Source of the DNA: Toxoplasma gondii ME49
Taxonomy: Eukaryota; Apicomplexa; Conoidasida; Eucoccidiorida; Sarcocystidae
Direction: 5' to 3'
Length of the DNA stretch: 64,000 bases
Assembly (NCBI RefSeq): GCF_000006565.2
Contig: NC_031472.1
Location: 3,066,493-3,130,492 of the forward strand
The notes beneath the pieces are model-generated. The model saw nothing but the letters and a program-made list of their open reading frames with translations, did no database searches and was not told the origin of the DNA. Made by a program: the position numbers and the translations under genes. This document shows, piece after piece, positions 24,199 through 37,300 of the stretch (its first letter is position 1; the number at the start of each line of letters is the position of its first letter).

Positions 24199-27100
24199 GG
24201 TAGTTACTCCACAGCTAGGAGAAACTGAAGAAAAATACTTATCAAGGTCAGTACAGCTCGAATAGGCAGGAAAAAACTGATGATCCACAGCAGCTTGCCA
24301 TGAAAAAACAATGGAGCAATCGTCGATTGACTAGACTAACATCGAAGTGCACCAATTCCAGACTCTGGCGTATGTCGCGTATGTCGTATGTTACCGTGTC
24401 TCTAAAGGCCCCCGTCCCTTGAGGGTGCGTCTGAGCGGAGACGCGCATTTCAGTGAGGCTGAGCGCGCGATGAGCAATGTGGCTCCGCTATACCTACAAA
24501 GACGTTCAGCTAAGTCCAGCTTCTGCAGTTTCACATGAGCCGGGGCAAGGTACGTATTAGTTGCAGCCTGTCGATTGTGTTTCCTTTTTAGCGAAGGAAG
24601 GTCTCACGTTTGCGTGCGATGCTTTCCACGGCAATGCCGAGGACGGCAACACCCCGTGGCACTACACGGCGCATGCCCGCACAAGGTTTCCAGCGCATTC
24701 CGGTGACCGAGTTTCACTCTAGCGTAAGCACCCTAAGGAGTGCGCCCTTCCGACGATGTTTGGCGCTGTCTGGCGTAGGAAGCACAATTTACGGCGTATG
24801 CCCTTAAAGGATTGCCAGCGCTTTCTGAGGTGTGGCGATTGCGGGACCACTGATTCCTTGTTGCTGCCATAGGTTCGACATATACGGCGTGGGTGTCTGT
24901 GTCGTGCCTCTAAAGTGCCACGTCTTCTGTAGAAGTTACCGACTTTACTAAGTTACTCGAACTGCAAGCGCTGGCACACTGAGTGTCCCGTATCCCTATT
25001 TTTAAGTGGTTCTTTAGAATATTAGCAGGAAGCTGATAAGAATGTTGTTATCCGTCGTCAGTATGTTACAACGTTGGGCAGAAATCAAGCAACGTGTCTC
25101 AGAGTGCTCGAACTCATCGCTCAGACATAGACGGATTATCTACTGAGTAGTGTGTATCTGAGATAGCACCATCGGCAGTGCAGGGAGACTGGGGATGATT
25201 TTTACCCAGGCACCTTTCCTTGCACTTAGGATGTGTAAAGAGTCACTGGAACCCGTGGGACAGAGGGTAACTATGTCTACTTGACACCTGCTACACTGAC
25301 GCGTACGTATGCCTCTTCCTGTGGGTCAGACACGTAACTAGCAGGCATATGCCTGCTAATGGACTGGACCCACGCACTTGACATGAACGCACTACTGACA
25401 AGTTTGCATTGTTCTGCATCGGCAATGATTCAGTCCGATTGTTCTCACAAGCCCAAAGCTTTCGGTAACGCGGTGTCAGATGATGGGCATTAATTCATCG
25501 GAAGGTGTGCCTCCCGCTTCTCTTCCTTGTTGCTATCCAGTGAGGTCGGTTATGATATTGAGCAGCGTCCATGTTCTTCTTTGGCGTGCACAGTAGTACA
25601 TGAAATGCCAGTGCGGCTTGATATGCTTTGCTGTGATTTTGGAACGTTACCAGGAGACCCTCGAAAATTTTTTCGTACTGCAGTGAACGTGGCACCCTTT
25701 CTCAGTCTTGTTCCTGTAACATAGCCTTGACGCCGGCACTCACGCGGATGATAATTCATGGCTACTGATTTGAACTTTACAACGCAGGTGATGTTCCACT
25801 AGCCCTTTTTTGTCATTTGAAGAACCACCCGTGCTCGGAGATTACGCCTACAAGAACTGTCTACATCCGTACTATCCTATCTATTTCTTTTGCCGGCCGC
25901 GCCAATCGCCCAACACAACTCAGCTGGTAGGTGGCCATTGTTGACATGGTTGATAGTTATCGCTGTGTGGGAGGTGCATGATTCAAAGCATGAGGGTTCC
26001 GTGTGTCTGGCACCCGGCAGAAAACTGGTGGCAGATGCGCAGAACGAATGCCCAGGAAAATTCGGGTCCCGCGTCAACTTCGTTCACACTTCAAAGGTGA
26101 AACATACCTTTATAAATGCCGAGCCAGCTTGTTGTGCCTACCACAGCTTGTTGCGTTGGCTTGATGAACAAAAGGGGTACCGCTGTCATTTCCATGTGAA
26201 ATGTGTTCGGCCCTTGCACGACAGTAGTAGTGTGGCTTAACAGAGAGATTGCAACGGACACGCCTTCTGGCTGAGAAATTGGAGTCCTTTTTTTCTGGCT
26301 ACAGCATTTAATAGAATTCGAGTACACAAGTGACAGAACGGCGCCCACAGGTTCGTCGTTCCTTGATTTAACACCCATTTGGTGATTTCGACAGCTAGGC
26401 GAACACACTTACGGTTTCGGCTGCGGCATCCGTATTTCTTGGATTTACCATCCGTTTTGAAATTCGGCCCACTGGGAGCAGCTGAGCAATATCGTGACAG
26501 CCAGCTTGTGTGGAAGAGTAGTGTCGTTTTGCACGAGATGCATCGTAAGTGATCTGTTGGTTTGAACCTCCCTCATGTGACGTTTATTCTTCTTTGTTGG
26601 CTCATCTTAAATCGGTTTGTTCGCCTACAAGCATTGCCCGTTGACAATCCCTGTACCACCACCGCCTACACTGTCTCATGAATTGGGCCACATTCGGAAG
26701 TACCCGATGGTAACTTAATGAGACATGAAAGGGACTCCCGAACGTGCTGGGTGCCAGAGGCTCAGTCCTTGGAGTAGAGCGGTGCAGAACTTTGTTGCTC
26801 AAAAACATGTTCGATCTCTGTGACTTTTCAAAACCGCATGCGGGCGCGGGGTCCAGGTTGGCAGCTGAAACAACTTGCGGATAGGTGAATCATGATATAA
26901 GCAGCCAAATCGTATAGGACGAATGGAGATTTCTGTTAACACCATCAAAGCTGCTCTCAGTGCTCCTCGACGAGCCTGTCTGCAGCACTTCCAGTGCGAT
27001 GACAGTGCCGTGGCAGTAGATGAGTGGCGAGACTTGACAAGCCGGTCCTCCACGGACAGATTCGCATTCACAAGAAACGTTTTGGCCGGGAAGTTGAGAA

Positions 27101-27720
27101 TTTGTGTGCAGATGAACTTCCATGAAGCAACATGCGTATGGTTCAGTCGTATTCTTTGTACCCACACAGCTCGCCATCCTTCTTGAAACTCATCACCGGT
27201 AGACGACAAAACTTTGGAACTCACGAAATATCTGTTTCTTGTAAGTGTGAGTGTTAGATTTGCTTGGAAAGCTAGTCTCTCTGATGTAACCCAAACGCAA
27301 CCCTTCACAAGAAGGGGTGGTTCATGACTTTTTGGTTCTTGAAGGAGTCGAAAATTTAGATGTTTTTTCGACCAGCGTGTATTTTGGTCGCAACGCTGCT
27401 GAGCACACCGACTCAGACACTAGCGGCCTCTCTGTAACACCAGGTCACGGGGAAGGCGCTTCGCGAGTAATCGAGAAACTCCAGCTTCCAAGACACCATG
27501 GAATGCCATGGTTTACGCAGAAGCTACCAGCCCTATTCTTTACTCAGCGGAAACAACTTCATTACCCGGCACTGAAAGCTCTCTCAGGGTGTCTGGCAGG
27601 CTTGTTCACTTGTGTGTTGTCCAGAGATCATTTGAAGGTGACAGTAGGACATAAACGCCTACACTTCTGGTCCATTGGTGTTGTCACTGCCGCATCACGC
27701 CTGCCCAGAATCCGCCAGCC
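24199..27720. other. Divergent intergenic region, secreted-protein gene / Rab23
   Basis: About 3.5 kb without a supported gene. The longest frame (minus strand, 26799-27308, 169 codons) lacks domain resemblance or splice context and probably is chance. The region should hold promoters for both flanking genes. Confidence 0.5.
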
Positions 27721-29980
27721 ATGGCGCTGCTCGAAGAGAGTTTCGACAACTCTGTAAAGGTCATAATTGTGGGAAATGGCACTGTCGGCAAATCGTCTTT
27801 GATTACTCGATTTTCTGATGGCAAATACACCAGCGACTATAAAAAAACGCTCGCTGTTGATTTCATTGAAAAAACTAGACAAATAAAAAAGAACGACGGA
27901 GGCGACGAGACTCTTACTTTTTTCCTCTGGGATACAGCAGGACAAGTGAGTTACATGAAAAATCACAGACGGCAACGCCGTGTTTCCCGTAGAGGAAGTC
28001 ATTCAGCGACGAAACGAAGTTTAGCACTCAGACCTGAAACCTGTACTCTGTTCGGCGGTGTAATTTCGCTATAATATCAGGAGGAATACAACAGTATCAC
28101 TCGAGCGTACTACCGAGGAGCGAGCGCCGCCGTAATTGTATTTTCTACAACTGACCGAGCCAGTTTCCATGCAGTCCACCACTGGCACAGGTGAGATGCT
28201 TTCAGTCAGTAGAAGTTCAGGTCTAACCACTGGCGAATTAACATTGTCAACACAACACGTGTCTCAATAAACGGTCACCGGTGAGGCAATTGCGCGGTAG
28301 AAAACAAATGGGAGAAACTCCTTCTGTACGACTCGCCAACATGAAAAAGTTCGAATAGGGAACTCGAAATTCAACCGGCAACCGTTAAGGTTGTCGAGAA
28401 TCTTTACAGCATGCGATGCGTTTGCAGCTCGGTCATAAACAGCGTAGAGCCTAAATTGTCAATCGTAGCAGGAGAGACGTTGAAAAGGGAGATCTTGGAA
28501 CACGTCAAGTGTCGACATCAAATTTATTTGTTACACACTGGCGGAGCGTGTCTGCGGACAGACAACAATGTGGTCGTTCGAAGGCAACACGACGTTTTGC
28601 ATTTGAAGTGGCGTAAGCATGCTGCCGGCTTGAGTTTGGCTCGCATTACCAGATCTGTATCTAATGATGCTAGCGGGTCTCTTACAACTCCACAGGAGTC
28701 ACTCTTCGTAGGCAGAAGGCCATCATTGTCTAGTGGCACATCACTTCCGCTCTTCAAATCGCCGCAAAGAGACCAGCCGACCACAGCATTTTTCACAGTG
28801 CTCTGCACTTCTGTTTGATGCGGTGAGGTGTGCCAACCTGATGTTTCTGTTTTTCTGTGGCTAGAGCCAAAAACCTCCCTAATGCCGCGAGCAGTAGTCT
28901 CACCAGAAGCTGCGAAAATCGTGGACGTGAAACTCGTTACCAGAATGCGTTGTGCAAAAACCAGAATTTCCATATCCGCCATGGAGCACGAGGGCATCAC
29001 GGTTACGTGTCTGAAATACACTCCCGCACCTACAGCGACTGTGCACGAGAAAAAACCATAGTTCGATGAGTGGTTGAATCTTATATATCAGGAAAATTAC
29101 GGAGGAATGTGGCGATGTAATATGTGTACTCGTCCAAAACAAAATCGATTTACTTGACCAGGTATGTATTCTGTAGTCTCTTATTATTACAAGCCCTCCC
29201 CAGCCAAGGACCGGACCCCGTTTGCGCAAATTTGACATCTCAGACCCTTGACCCCCTCCACCTAGAACATCAGTGCTGCGAGGCTTTGGGAGGTCGTTTC
29301 CAGCCGGTGGCCTCCCGACATAAACAAGCCGCAGAGACGCTGGTTTCCGCTCAGATGGCCGATTCCTGATTCTACAGTCACTGTTGAGTTCAAGCGTGCG
29401 TTAGTTGTAATGTCTTCTCACGTGCCTTTCGGGTATAATCCGCATTGGTCGAACTACCTGTGTATCGATTCCCACATCCCAGCTCAGACGTCATTCTGTA
29501 TATCGCATACACGTCGTTAGGCGGCTGTCACACCAGCAGAAGTTGCGGAGCTGAGAAAACAGTTGAATGTGGAACTCTTCAGGTAAGCGGAAAGGCTCTA
29601 CGACACGGACGAACTGTCGGACAGTCCACCGCGCTAAGGGGTGAATACGTACGTTGCACCGGAAAATCGGACCCAGAAAACGGAGAATACGTGAGCGGAG
29701 ATGCCATAACGAACGTCAACTGACAATGAGTTCGCGGTATATCAGCGCAAGAAGCCTGACTGTGCACCCCGGGTCTAACATCTTCCCCGTGTTCCACGGC
29801 TGGCGCAGGACTTCGGTGAAAGACAACATAAACATCGAAGCCGTGTTCGACTACATCGGCCGGGAGTTTCTTGAGCCATCTCAAAGCCATTCAGAGCAAG
29901 AAAAGAACACGGACGAGGTTCGTCTATCCAGATTGTTATACAAAAGTGATGAAGGTTTTCGCTTTGGCATACGAACATAA
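27721..29980 (+). CDS. RAB23: Rab23-like small GTPase
   Basis: Five exons, 27721-27945, 28081-28190, 29092-29161, 29521-29582 and 29809-29980, all GT-AG with matching phases, join to 212 residues. The GTPase motifs are complete: P-loop GNGTVGKSS, switch II DTAGQEEYNSITRAYYRGA, NKID for guanine specificity and TSVK. The switch I region DYKKTLAVDFIEK is that of Rab23, a membrane-traffic GTPase linked in animals to ciliary signalling and found in several protists. The start follows CAGCCATGGC. One oddity: read through to the first stop, the protein ends FRFGIRT with no C-terminal cysteine for prenylation. A weak donor (GTTCGT) just before that tail could lead to another last exon, but I found no convincing one with a CC or CxC end. 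Confidence 0.85.
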
Positions 29981-31361
29981 CTGCAACTGTTTTAACTTCC
30001 TTCATCTTTTCCAACAGAGACAGCCACTGTTGTGGCCTATGCGGATGTTCCTCTTAACGCCTGATTATGCAGGCAAGCTAGCACAGTGCCGCGGATAGGA
30101 CATAAGGAGCGAGAAAATGAGAAGCAAGACAGAAGCAGAAACCAATGGAATGGTGTCTCCTTGAATTTTCGTGTTTCTCTGTGCCACTGTTGACTCAGAC
30201 ATTGTTGTAGTCTAGAAACAATGCGGTACACTTGTGTCTGCCCTGACGAGAGCGTGCCCAAAAGAATAAATACCTACCCCTCTTGTATCCCTTAGCTGCA
30301 GAGTTGCCTTGTTGGTCTCTCTGCGAACAGGAAAGAAGTTCAAGCTCAGAAGCGAGGGATGCGGCACCATCAGGAAAGTCGAAGAACTGTATTCACCACC
30401 ATTTGAAGCTCCAACACGAAGGGAAACGGGCAGAAGAGAGACACGTATCTCGGTTGAGACGCGTGTTCAGGAGTTGTGTATCGGAGTGAAAACTTGACGC
30501 AGGGGCTCCGCGTTGTGCTTCTGTAGCTTTTGCGCGCTACTATTGAACCGAGTGAAGTGGCTAAGCCAAAGCAAGTCATTCGGGATGCTGTGTGCGTCCG
30601 GTTCCTCATGAAGCGTAAGATACCCTATAGGTCACTTGGTACCCATCGGCATGCTGTGTGCATTTTCCTTGGGCATATGTTCACTTTTTAAGCTAACTGC
30701 TTCTCTGCGCCTGTTCGAGCCCATACCAATAGTCCAGCGGTTTCTTCACCGGTGCACGTGAAATGCTTCTAGACTTCGAGCGAATCCGTGCCTTGCGGGG
30801 GAGTATGAAGGTGCATAGTATTAGATCTCTTGAATATTTCAGGGTTTAGGCAAATCTTAATGTTCGCTTTAGTCGCGCTGCACCGAAAATATTTTCCTGT
30901 CTTCGAACAATCACGGCGTCGCCTCGCAAGCGTAAACGTATTGTCTGTCGTTTTGTCCACACGCATATCAACACACTCCCGCCTTGGTTTCTTCTCACGA
31001 TCCCAGGACTCCAGGAAGCTGCATCCACCTCATGCCTCTTGAGCTCAGTTAGAATCACAAACGGCACTGAAACAGAAAGTCGCTCTCAGATACCGTCAGA
31101 CTAAAACCGCTGCCGGCAGAATGGTTAACCCTTTGTAGAAGGGAAAACGGAAAGATAAGAGACGGGAGAGAATGACAGTACTGCAGATTTCCACGTGCAC
31201 CGCACTCTCGACACTAACCTACGGGGAGCTTTGGTGCAATTAATCACACAATGTGTTATCACCCCCGCTCCTCCAAAGCATCAGCTGATGACCAGCATAT
31301 CGCTTCGGAGCCGTAGAGAGACGCCCACTGCATCCTGGCATCAACCGAAGAGCTTCGCGGC
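29981..31361. other. Tail-to-tail gap between Rab23 and the propeller-like gene
   Basis: Converging 3' ends. An open stretch at 30309-30497 follows a plausible acceptor near 30300, so it could be an alternative last Rab23 exon, but it encodes no prenylation signal. Nothing else was seen. Confidence 0.45.
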
Positions 31362-34300
31362 TCAGCCACTGCCTTGGGACTCTTCATCGTCTTCGGCATC
31401 GCTGGGTACGTCGTCGTCATCTTCTGTGAGCCAATCTGAAAACACGGTTTCCCTCTGTTCGTCTCGTCCCTTCTTGCCACCCAAAGCAGCCACCCCAGCG
31501 CTCGGTGCCTTCACCTGGACCCCCGCTTTCCTATTTTGCACAGTCCCAGCAGCAAAGGTCCCTGCATACAGCGGAGCTAGCGAGTTGGCAGAAAACGGTC
31601 GCACCATATTGTGTGGCAAAAAGGGAGGTGAAGGGTGGGACGGAAGGATAGGGGCGGCCGATAAAAGAAGCGGCGGTGGAGGGCGTGGGCCGCCCGGTGC
31701 GTCAGGCAACACAAACGAGGGCAGTGGCTTGGGCTCGGCCCCTTCAGGTAACGGTCCCGTATGTCCTGTTGATCCTTGTTTTGACGACACATGTATAAAA
31801 AGAGATGTCGCTGCATGCGCACTCAATGTACAACCAAACAAAAGTCTATCATGGCGCCTGTACGGAGGAAGAGTGGCCGAGCTGGAGTAAAGCAAAAACG
31901 ACGGCGTCGAAGTGGCGAGGAAAATGTAGGAACCGTTTTCGTGAACAGCCATCGAGGCCACCCGACTGCTAGTTGCTCCTCCACCTCCTCCACGGGAACT
32001 GCGCCCGCGTAAAGAAAAACAATTATCTTCTTCCAGTGTAATGAAACAATTGAACTGAATTTCACGAAACGACTGCGGATCATCCCTCTGCTTCGGTTCT
32101 GTCACCGAAGAGCCACCAGATTGCAGTCTCAGCTTATCTATCCGTTGGGCTCTTGACAAATCCCCTGCCGACGGTCCCAGACAACGGCCGTGCTTCGTCA
32201 CAGACACACTGGGAGCCACTGGCGGCGTAATTGATTGTCGGAGAGTAGAATGGGGGGTAGATGAAGATCTTGTAGGGAGAGAGGAACTTCCTTGAGAACC
32301 ATCTGTTCTTGACATGATTGTACTCAGAGCTGGAAGCTCACTCGACGGAGAGGAAATGAGGAAGGACGCGTTCGAGTCGACAGAAGATGGAGGAAACTTC
32401 CAAACAGGCAGAATTGGCAGGCGATTGAGAAACGCATTCGCAGTCTCCTCACAGCTTTGCTCCTTCGTCGACTTTTGAGTATTCCATAGATTACCGTGTG
32501 GCGAGGCACTAATTCCGACGGCTGGATCGATCTTCCTTGTCCTCTTCTGCGCTTCAGCCGTTCGCCTCTCCTGATTTTGCCCCTTCCGTCCACTGCAGTT
32601 CCGACTCGAATTCCCACCGCACACACCGCCGTTTTCAGGAACTGTCTCCTTTTGTGTCGCATTCGCTGTTTTGCGCCAGCACAAGTTCTCCTCATTTCCT
32701 GGATGTGCCACAATAACGCGAACACGCCGGGGTCTCGCGATCGTCCTCTTCGCCGAAGCCGATCCGCAACATGCTTCACACTTCTCTTTAAGAAGCGCAT
32801 GCTCCAGGAGCCCATCGTTTTTTGCATCTATCGAGGGGCACAGAATAATACGTGTGTCTCCATGTTCGTCTTCCACCTCCTCTCTTTCCGCGTCGCCTTT
32901 CAACAATTTTCCAACTGTCTTATAAATTGTTTCCGAGGACAAATCTTCGCCTTTCAACCTCTGACACCCAAATGTGATGCAGTCTATGCTACTTTCACAC
33001 GAATGTACCTTTTCAGTTTTCTCCTGATCCGATCTCGGGTGCAGTATATGAAGGTTGTCTCGTGTTTTCACCCTTCCCAGAGAAGCGCTCCTCTCCAAAC
33101 TTCTGGACGGAACCAGCATGAGAGAAACTGTGAGGACAGAGGCACGGCCGAAAGCGTCGACGCAGAAAAGCTGCTGCCTTCTGGTTTCTGCCTTCATGAA
33201 ACTTGTCTCTGTCTCCGATGTGGGACACGACTGCGGTAAAAGAGCTTTTCTCTCTGTCTTCTTGTGGGCTGCAGCAGGTGGTTCCTCCACCGAGCCCCGA
33301 TGAGACTGGTCCGACACGGAGCCTTGTGTCGCAGAAAGGTTTTGAAAGTCGCGGCGCGGCGACGGCATGCCAGAGACCATATCAGCCGAACGGAGAACGT
33401 CAGAAGGGTGAACATGTGCGTCAGAAGAAGGCACGGAAGATACGCGCTCCCGTTTTCTGGCAGCAAGGCTAACTGGCTCACCACAGTTCCTGGAGACCCA
33501 CCGGCGATCCTGGATGGATGCAAGAAGCGGCACAGACAAGCTCGAGGTTCCTGTCTGTCTCACACAAATGTCCTGAGCTCGTGCGAGATTATAAAAGGCG
33601 GTGTCTGAGATGGGGAGCAAGCGCATGCAGTTCCTCTGAATTGCTGACATTCCCGGCAAGCCGGAGGACCGGAAGACGTTGAAAAGCACAGATGGATAAA
33701 AAGAAGCAGGTCGGAAGAGTTCACACAAACACAGAGACGACACCGTCCTTTTTGCTAGAGCTCGAATTTCTCTCATCTTCTGTCTTCCTGCCTGTCGGTC
33801 TCTTCTGAATCCTTCAGACGCATTTTTGCTTATTTCCTGTACCTTTTGTCGTCCCACTCTTCGCGCCACTCGGACAAAGCCATGCTCAAGCTCCTCCTGT
33901 AGCCAGCGACGCATCTTCGCCTTAACAAGAGACTCAACCCCCCCGCAGACTCCACACTGGAAGTCAGTCCCCACCACGGAAAGCTTGTTCGTCTTGATGT
34001 CACAAGATCCCTTCTGTTGTTTAGGCGTGGCCTCTCTCTTCTCACAAGGACTCTGGCTCTTCCGTTCACCGGCCTGTGACGGGCGAGAGAAACCACTATT
34101 TCTTTCTGCCACCCTCGAACAAGGAGAACATGCGAGAGAGGCTGCGCGAATGGTCTTCACTGCTGTCGAAAGAGGTTCGGCAGACGCCTGCTGCAGAAAG
34201 AAAGGCGAGTCTCCGAAGACAAACAAAGCGGACGCAGCATAGCGCAGCACTTGAGTAACGTTTCGGTAGTGATGTAGAAGAAGGTTCTGCAGGAAATACA

Positions 34301-37300
34301 TTTGTCCTTTCTGCAGAGGAGACACGAGATTCTCACTACGCAGCTCTCGTCTCAACCCAGACGCAGTCAGGACGAGAGACAGAGGTGGCGGCGTAGCCGT
34401 CGCCCTCTCCGCCGGTAGCGTTTCTCCTTTCTGTGTGTGTCTCTCTTGGTCCCTGTCAGCGACGGCGCTCGCAAGGAACAGTTGCGTGTAGAGGCGCATA
34501 ATGCTCGAGGCAAGAGCGGGGGAAACACAATTCGCAGTTTCTCTGGAGTTTGGACTCGCTTGAGATGAGTCCTGGAAGCCAGTCGTGTCTGATGACCGGA
34601 GAAGGCAAGCTTCAGGCTCGGCACCCGACGCGGTGCGCGCCTTCCGCTGTCCATTGGGATGACTAGTCTCCTGTTTCCGTTTCTTGCTCACCCTTGGTGC
34701 ATCAGACAAAGCGGATGTCTGTGTCGTGTCAGTCTGAGTTTCGCCACAAGACGCGGGGGCTTCGTCGCCGCTGGCGACAGCGGGTGCTTCTTTGCCTTCT
34801 AGAAGACAGTGAAGGCGTGAAAGAGAACGTGCGACATCCTCCGCCATCTCGTGCGTCAGCGGGCGAGAAGCATGGGGCAATCGCGAGTGAAGCAGCTTCA
34901 GAAGCTGCCGTTGTTGGTGCCTCGCTAACTGGGACATGACCAGGTGTTGATCAAACCGGTGGGAGAGAAGCAGTCCAGAGAAAGCGGCCCCGACCGCCAT
35001 AGACAGATGAGCGTATGCAACAGATCGTGCTAGTTCTGTGTGAGAAATGGAGGGCATACGTGAACACCCCGACCCTAATGAAGCCATCGCTGGGCGAATC
35101 CCCGTGCCACATGGTTGACTCAGGGAGGGGAGCGAAATGCGCAAAGAGGGAAAGGAAGTGAAAATTGAAGACGGGGCGCTCGAGAGACGCAGCAGATCAG
35201 CCGCCAACGCAAGAAGAGAAACACTGGACGCTTGGCGCGTGGAGGAGCCTCCGCATGCCCCGAGAATAACAGAGTCAAGTGCGCGAAACTGGGAACTCGA
35301 CCAGACTGCTTGGTGGGTACAGGCGAACTGGTATTGACCGCCAGAAGCGCAAATGTTAAGCGCCGATGAACCTTCGGCACCCAGAGATGCGCGCTCTTCT
35401 CTTTCTTCCTCTGAACCTCTCTCTGTGCAGCTGGGAGGCAACGGGTCGAAGACGTCCAGATGGTGGGGGGAGGAAAAACCCGGTGCGACAGCTGTTTCAT
35501 GGGTGTTTGAAGTGTGCGTTTGGATGCACCTGGATGATTCATCTCTGCGCTGACTCAAAATGTGTTTCGTTGCAAAGCGCAAAAAGAGCCGTTGTTCTTG
35601 TGAAAACCACGGTGCCTTCCACCCCTTTTCTCCCTCACGCTGCCCTGTAACAACCTCGGCTAACCTCGTCTTTCTGGGACCTGCCTCTGCCACTCGGCAC
35701 TCTTCCTCAACACCGCCGTCATATTTTCTTGGCGACTGGCTCGTGTGAGAATGAGGGACAGAGGATGCACCATCTTTCTCCTTCATGCCGTTCGTCCGAG
35801 CATGAGACGAATGCTTTCCCCCGTCGGTGTTTTTCGTCGTTTCCGTTGCTTCCTCCTGCAATTCGTTTGCTTCAGCTGCGCTATCGGCGCTACTTCGCCT
35901 AGCACCCCCTCTCCCGTCCGCTCTCGCAAAAGCAGACTGGCCGTTTGGTGTGTCGCTATCGCAGCGTGTCATTCTCCGATTCATCTCTTCGCCAGTCTCA
36001 GCCGAGCATGTTGTCGCGGCAGGAACCACGAACGCAGCTGAATTTCGACGTTCATAAGCAGAGTCGCGCTCCGATACTTGTTCGCTTCTTGTCCTTTTAG
36101 TTGGCCGAGGTCGGCGACAGTTGCGGGGCTTGAGGACAACTGAAGCATCGCAGCCTGTAAAAATCGACACAGGTTCTGTGTCTGTTCGAAACAGTTGTTC
36201 GGATCTACTCATCATGGAAGATTCCACGCCGTTCAAGCAGTCTCCATGTGCCTGCTCTTTGCTTTCGCCTGGTTCGCTCACCTCAGCTACCTGGTCAACA
36301 CCAGAACACGCGGTTGTGGATCCTCTGCAATGGAGGAGATCGCCGTTTAGTTCTGCCTTTACATGCCCACGAGGCACTTCCCCGTTCCCTTCACCGCCCG
36401 CTTCTCGGATATCCACTCCTTTCCGCTGCTCCCTGGCTTCCTGGCTGGTGGCGCACTCCGCATTCTGAGACAACTGAGAGGAAGAACTCGATAGTTCGCC
36501 CTCAGCATGGATCATGCACGAAGCGAGTGGAGGAAATGGAGAGTCTCCCCCGTGTTCGCCTTGGAGACAGGCAGCTCGACCCAGGCAGCAGCTACAAATG
36601 CAAGGAAGAACGACGCCGTCGTGAGGCACTGACGCCGACGTGAGCCAAGGGACAGTCGTGATGAAGGAAAACGGACGCGCCTGTTCGCAAGAGGATTTCG
36701 TCTGGGCGCTCGCCACGGAAGAAGTCGCAGAATCAGCAACACCCGGGGATGAAAACAGGGTAGATGAAGCGTTGTCAGCGGTCACGTGCTTCCCCCGATC
36801 TGGGATTCCTCTTGTCAGATCTGAATGGGCAGTTGAAGCAGAACACACGGAGGAAGCCCACGAGGCTGGCGCGGGGCGCTTTGCAACGAAGAAAGGGTGA
36901 GGTGAGGCTCGGAGGTCATAAAAAAGGAGCTGGCCTTCCGTGGTGGAAGCTGCGAGCAGCAGAGGATGCAGGTTAGGCAACCAAGCTGTTCCCGAGATGC
37001 AAACAGAGGGCGTGGCGGGCAACGAGGCAGAGCATGCATATGCACGTCCCCTTCCCGAAGAGCCACCCGGTGCGTGCATCCACAGTTTCCGCCTTGTTCC
37101 ACCGACACTCCACAAGGGCGCCAAGTCTGGAGAGTCGCCACACCCCCCAGGCACATGCGACGTGTAATACGTGGTCAGAGGAACAGGAGACACAGAACGT
37201 ACGCTGTTTGTGAGAAAGACAGTGGAGTCCCCCGCAGGAGGCCGTGCGTAGAAAACGAAGGAAGAAGTGACCAGGTCGTAGACCGAGAGAAGTCGGCTGT

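Noticed and set aside
26799..27308. Minus-strand frame of 169 codons upstream of Rab23
   Set aside because: No domain, signal or splice partner; position suggests 5' flank of Rab23.
29978..30130. Alternative last Rab23 exon beginning after the acceptor near 30018
   Set aside because: It keeps phase but ends AQCRG without a prenylation motif and rests on a weak donor; not preferred over read-through.
31195..31890. Plus-strand frame of 231 codons at the 3' end of the propeller-like gene
   Set aside because: Antisense to the 2436-residue frame; Ser/Pro/Gly-rich shadow without start context.
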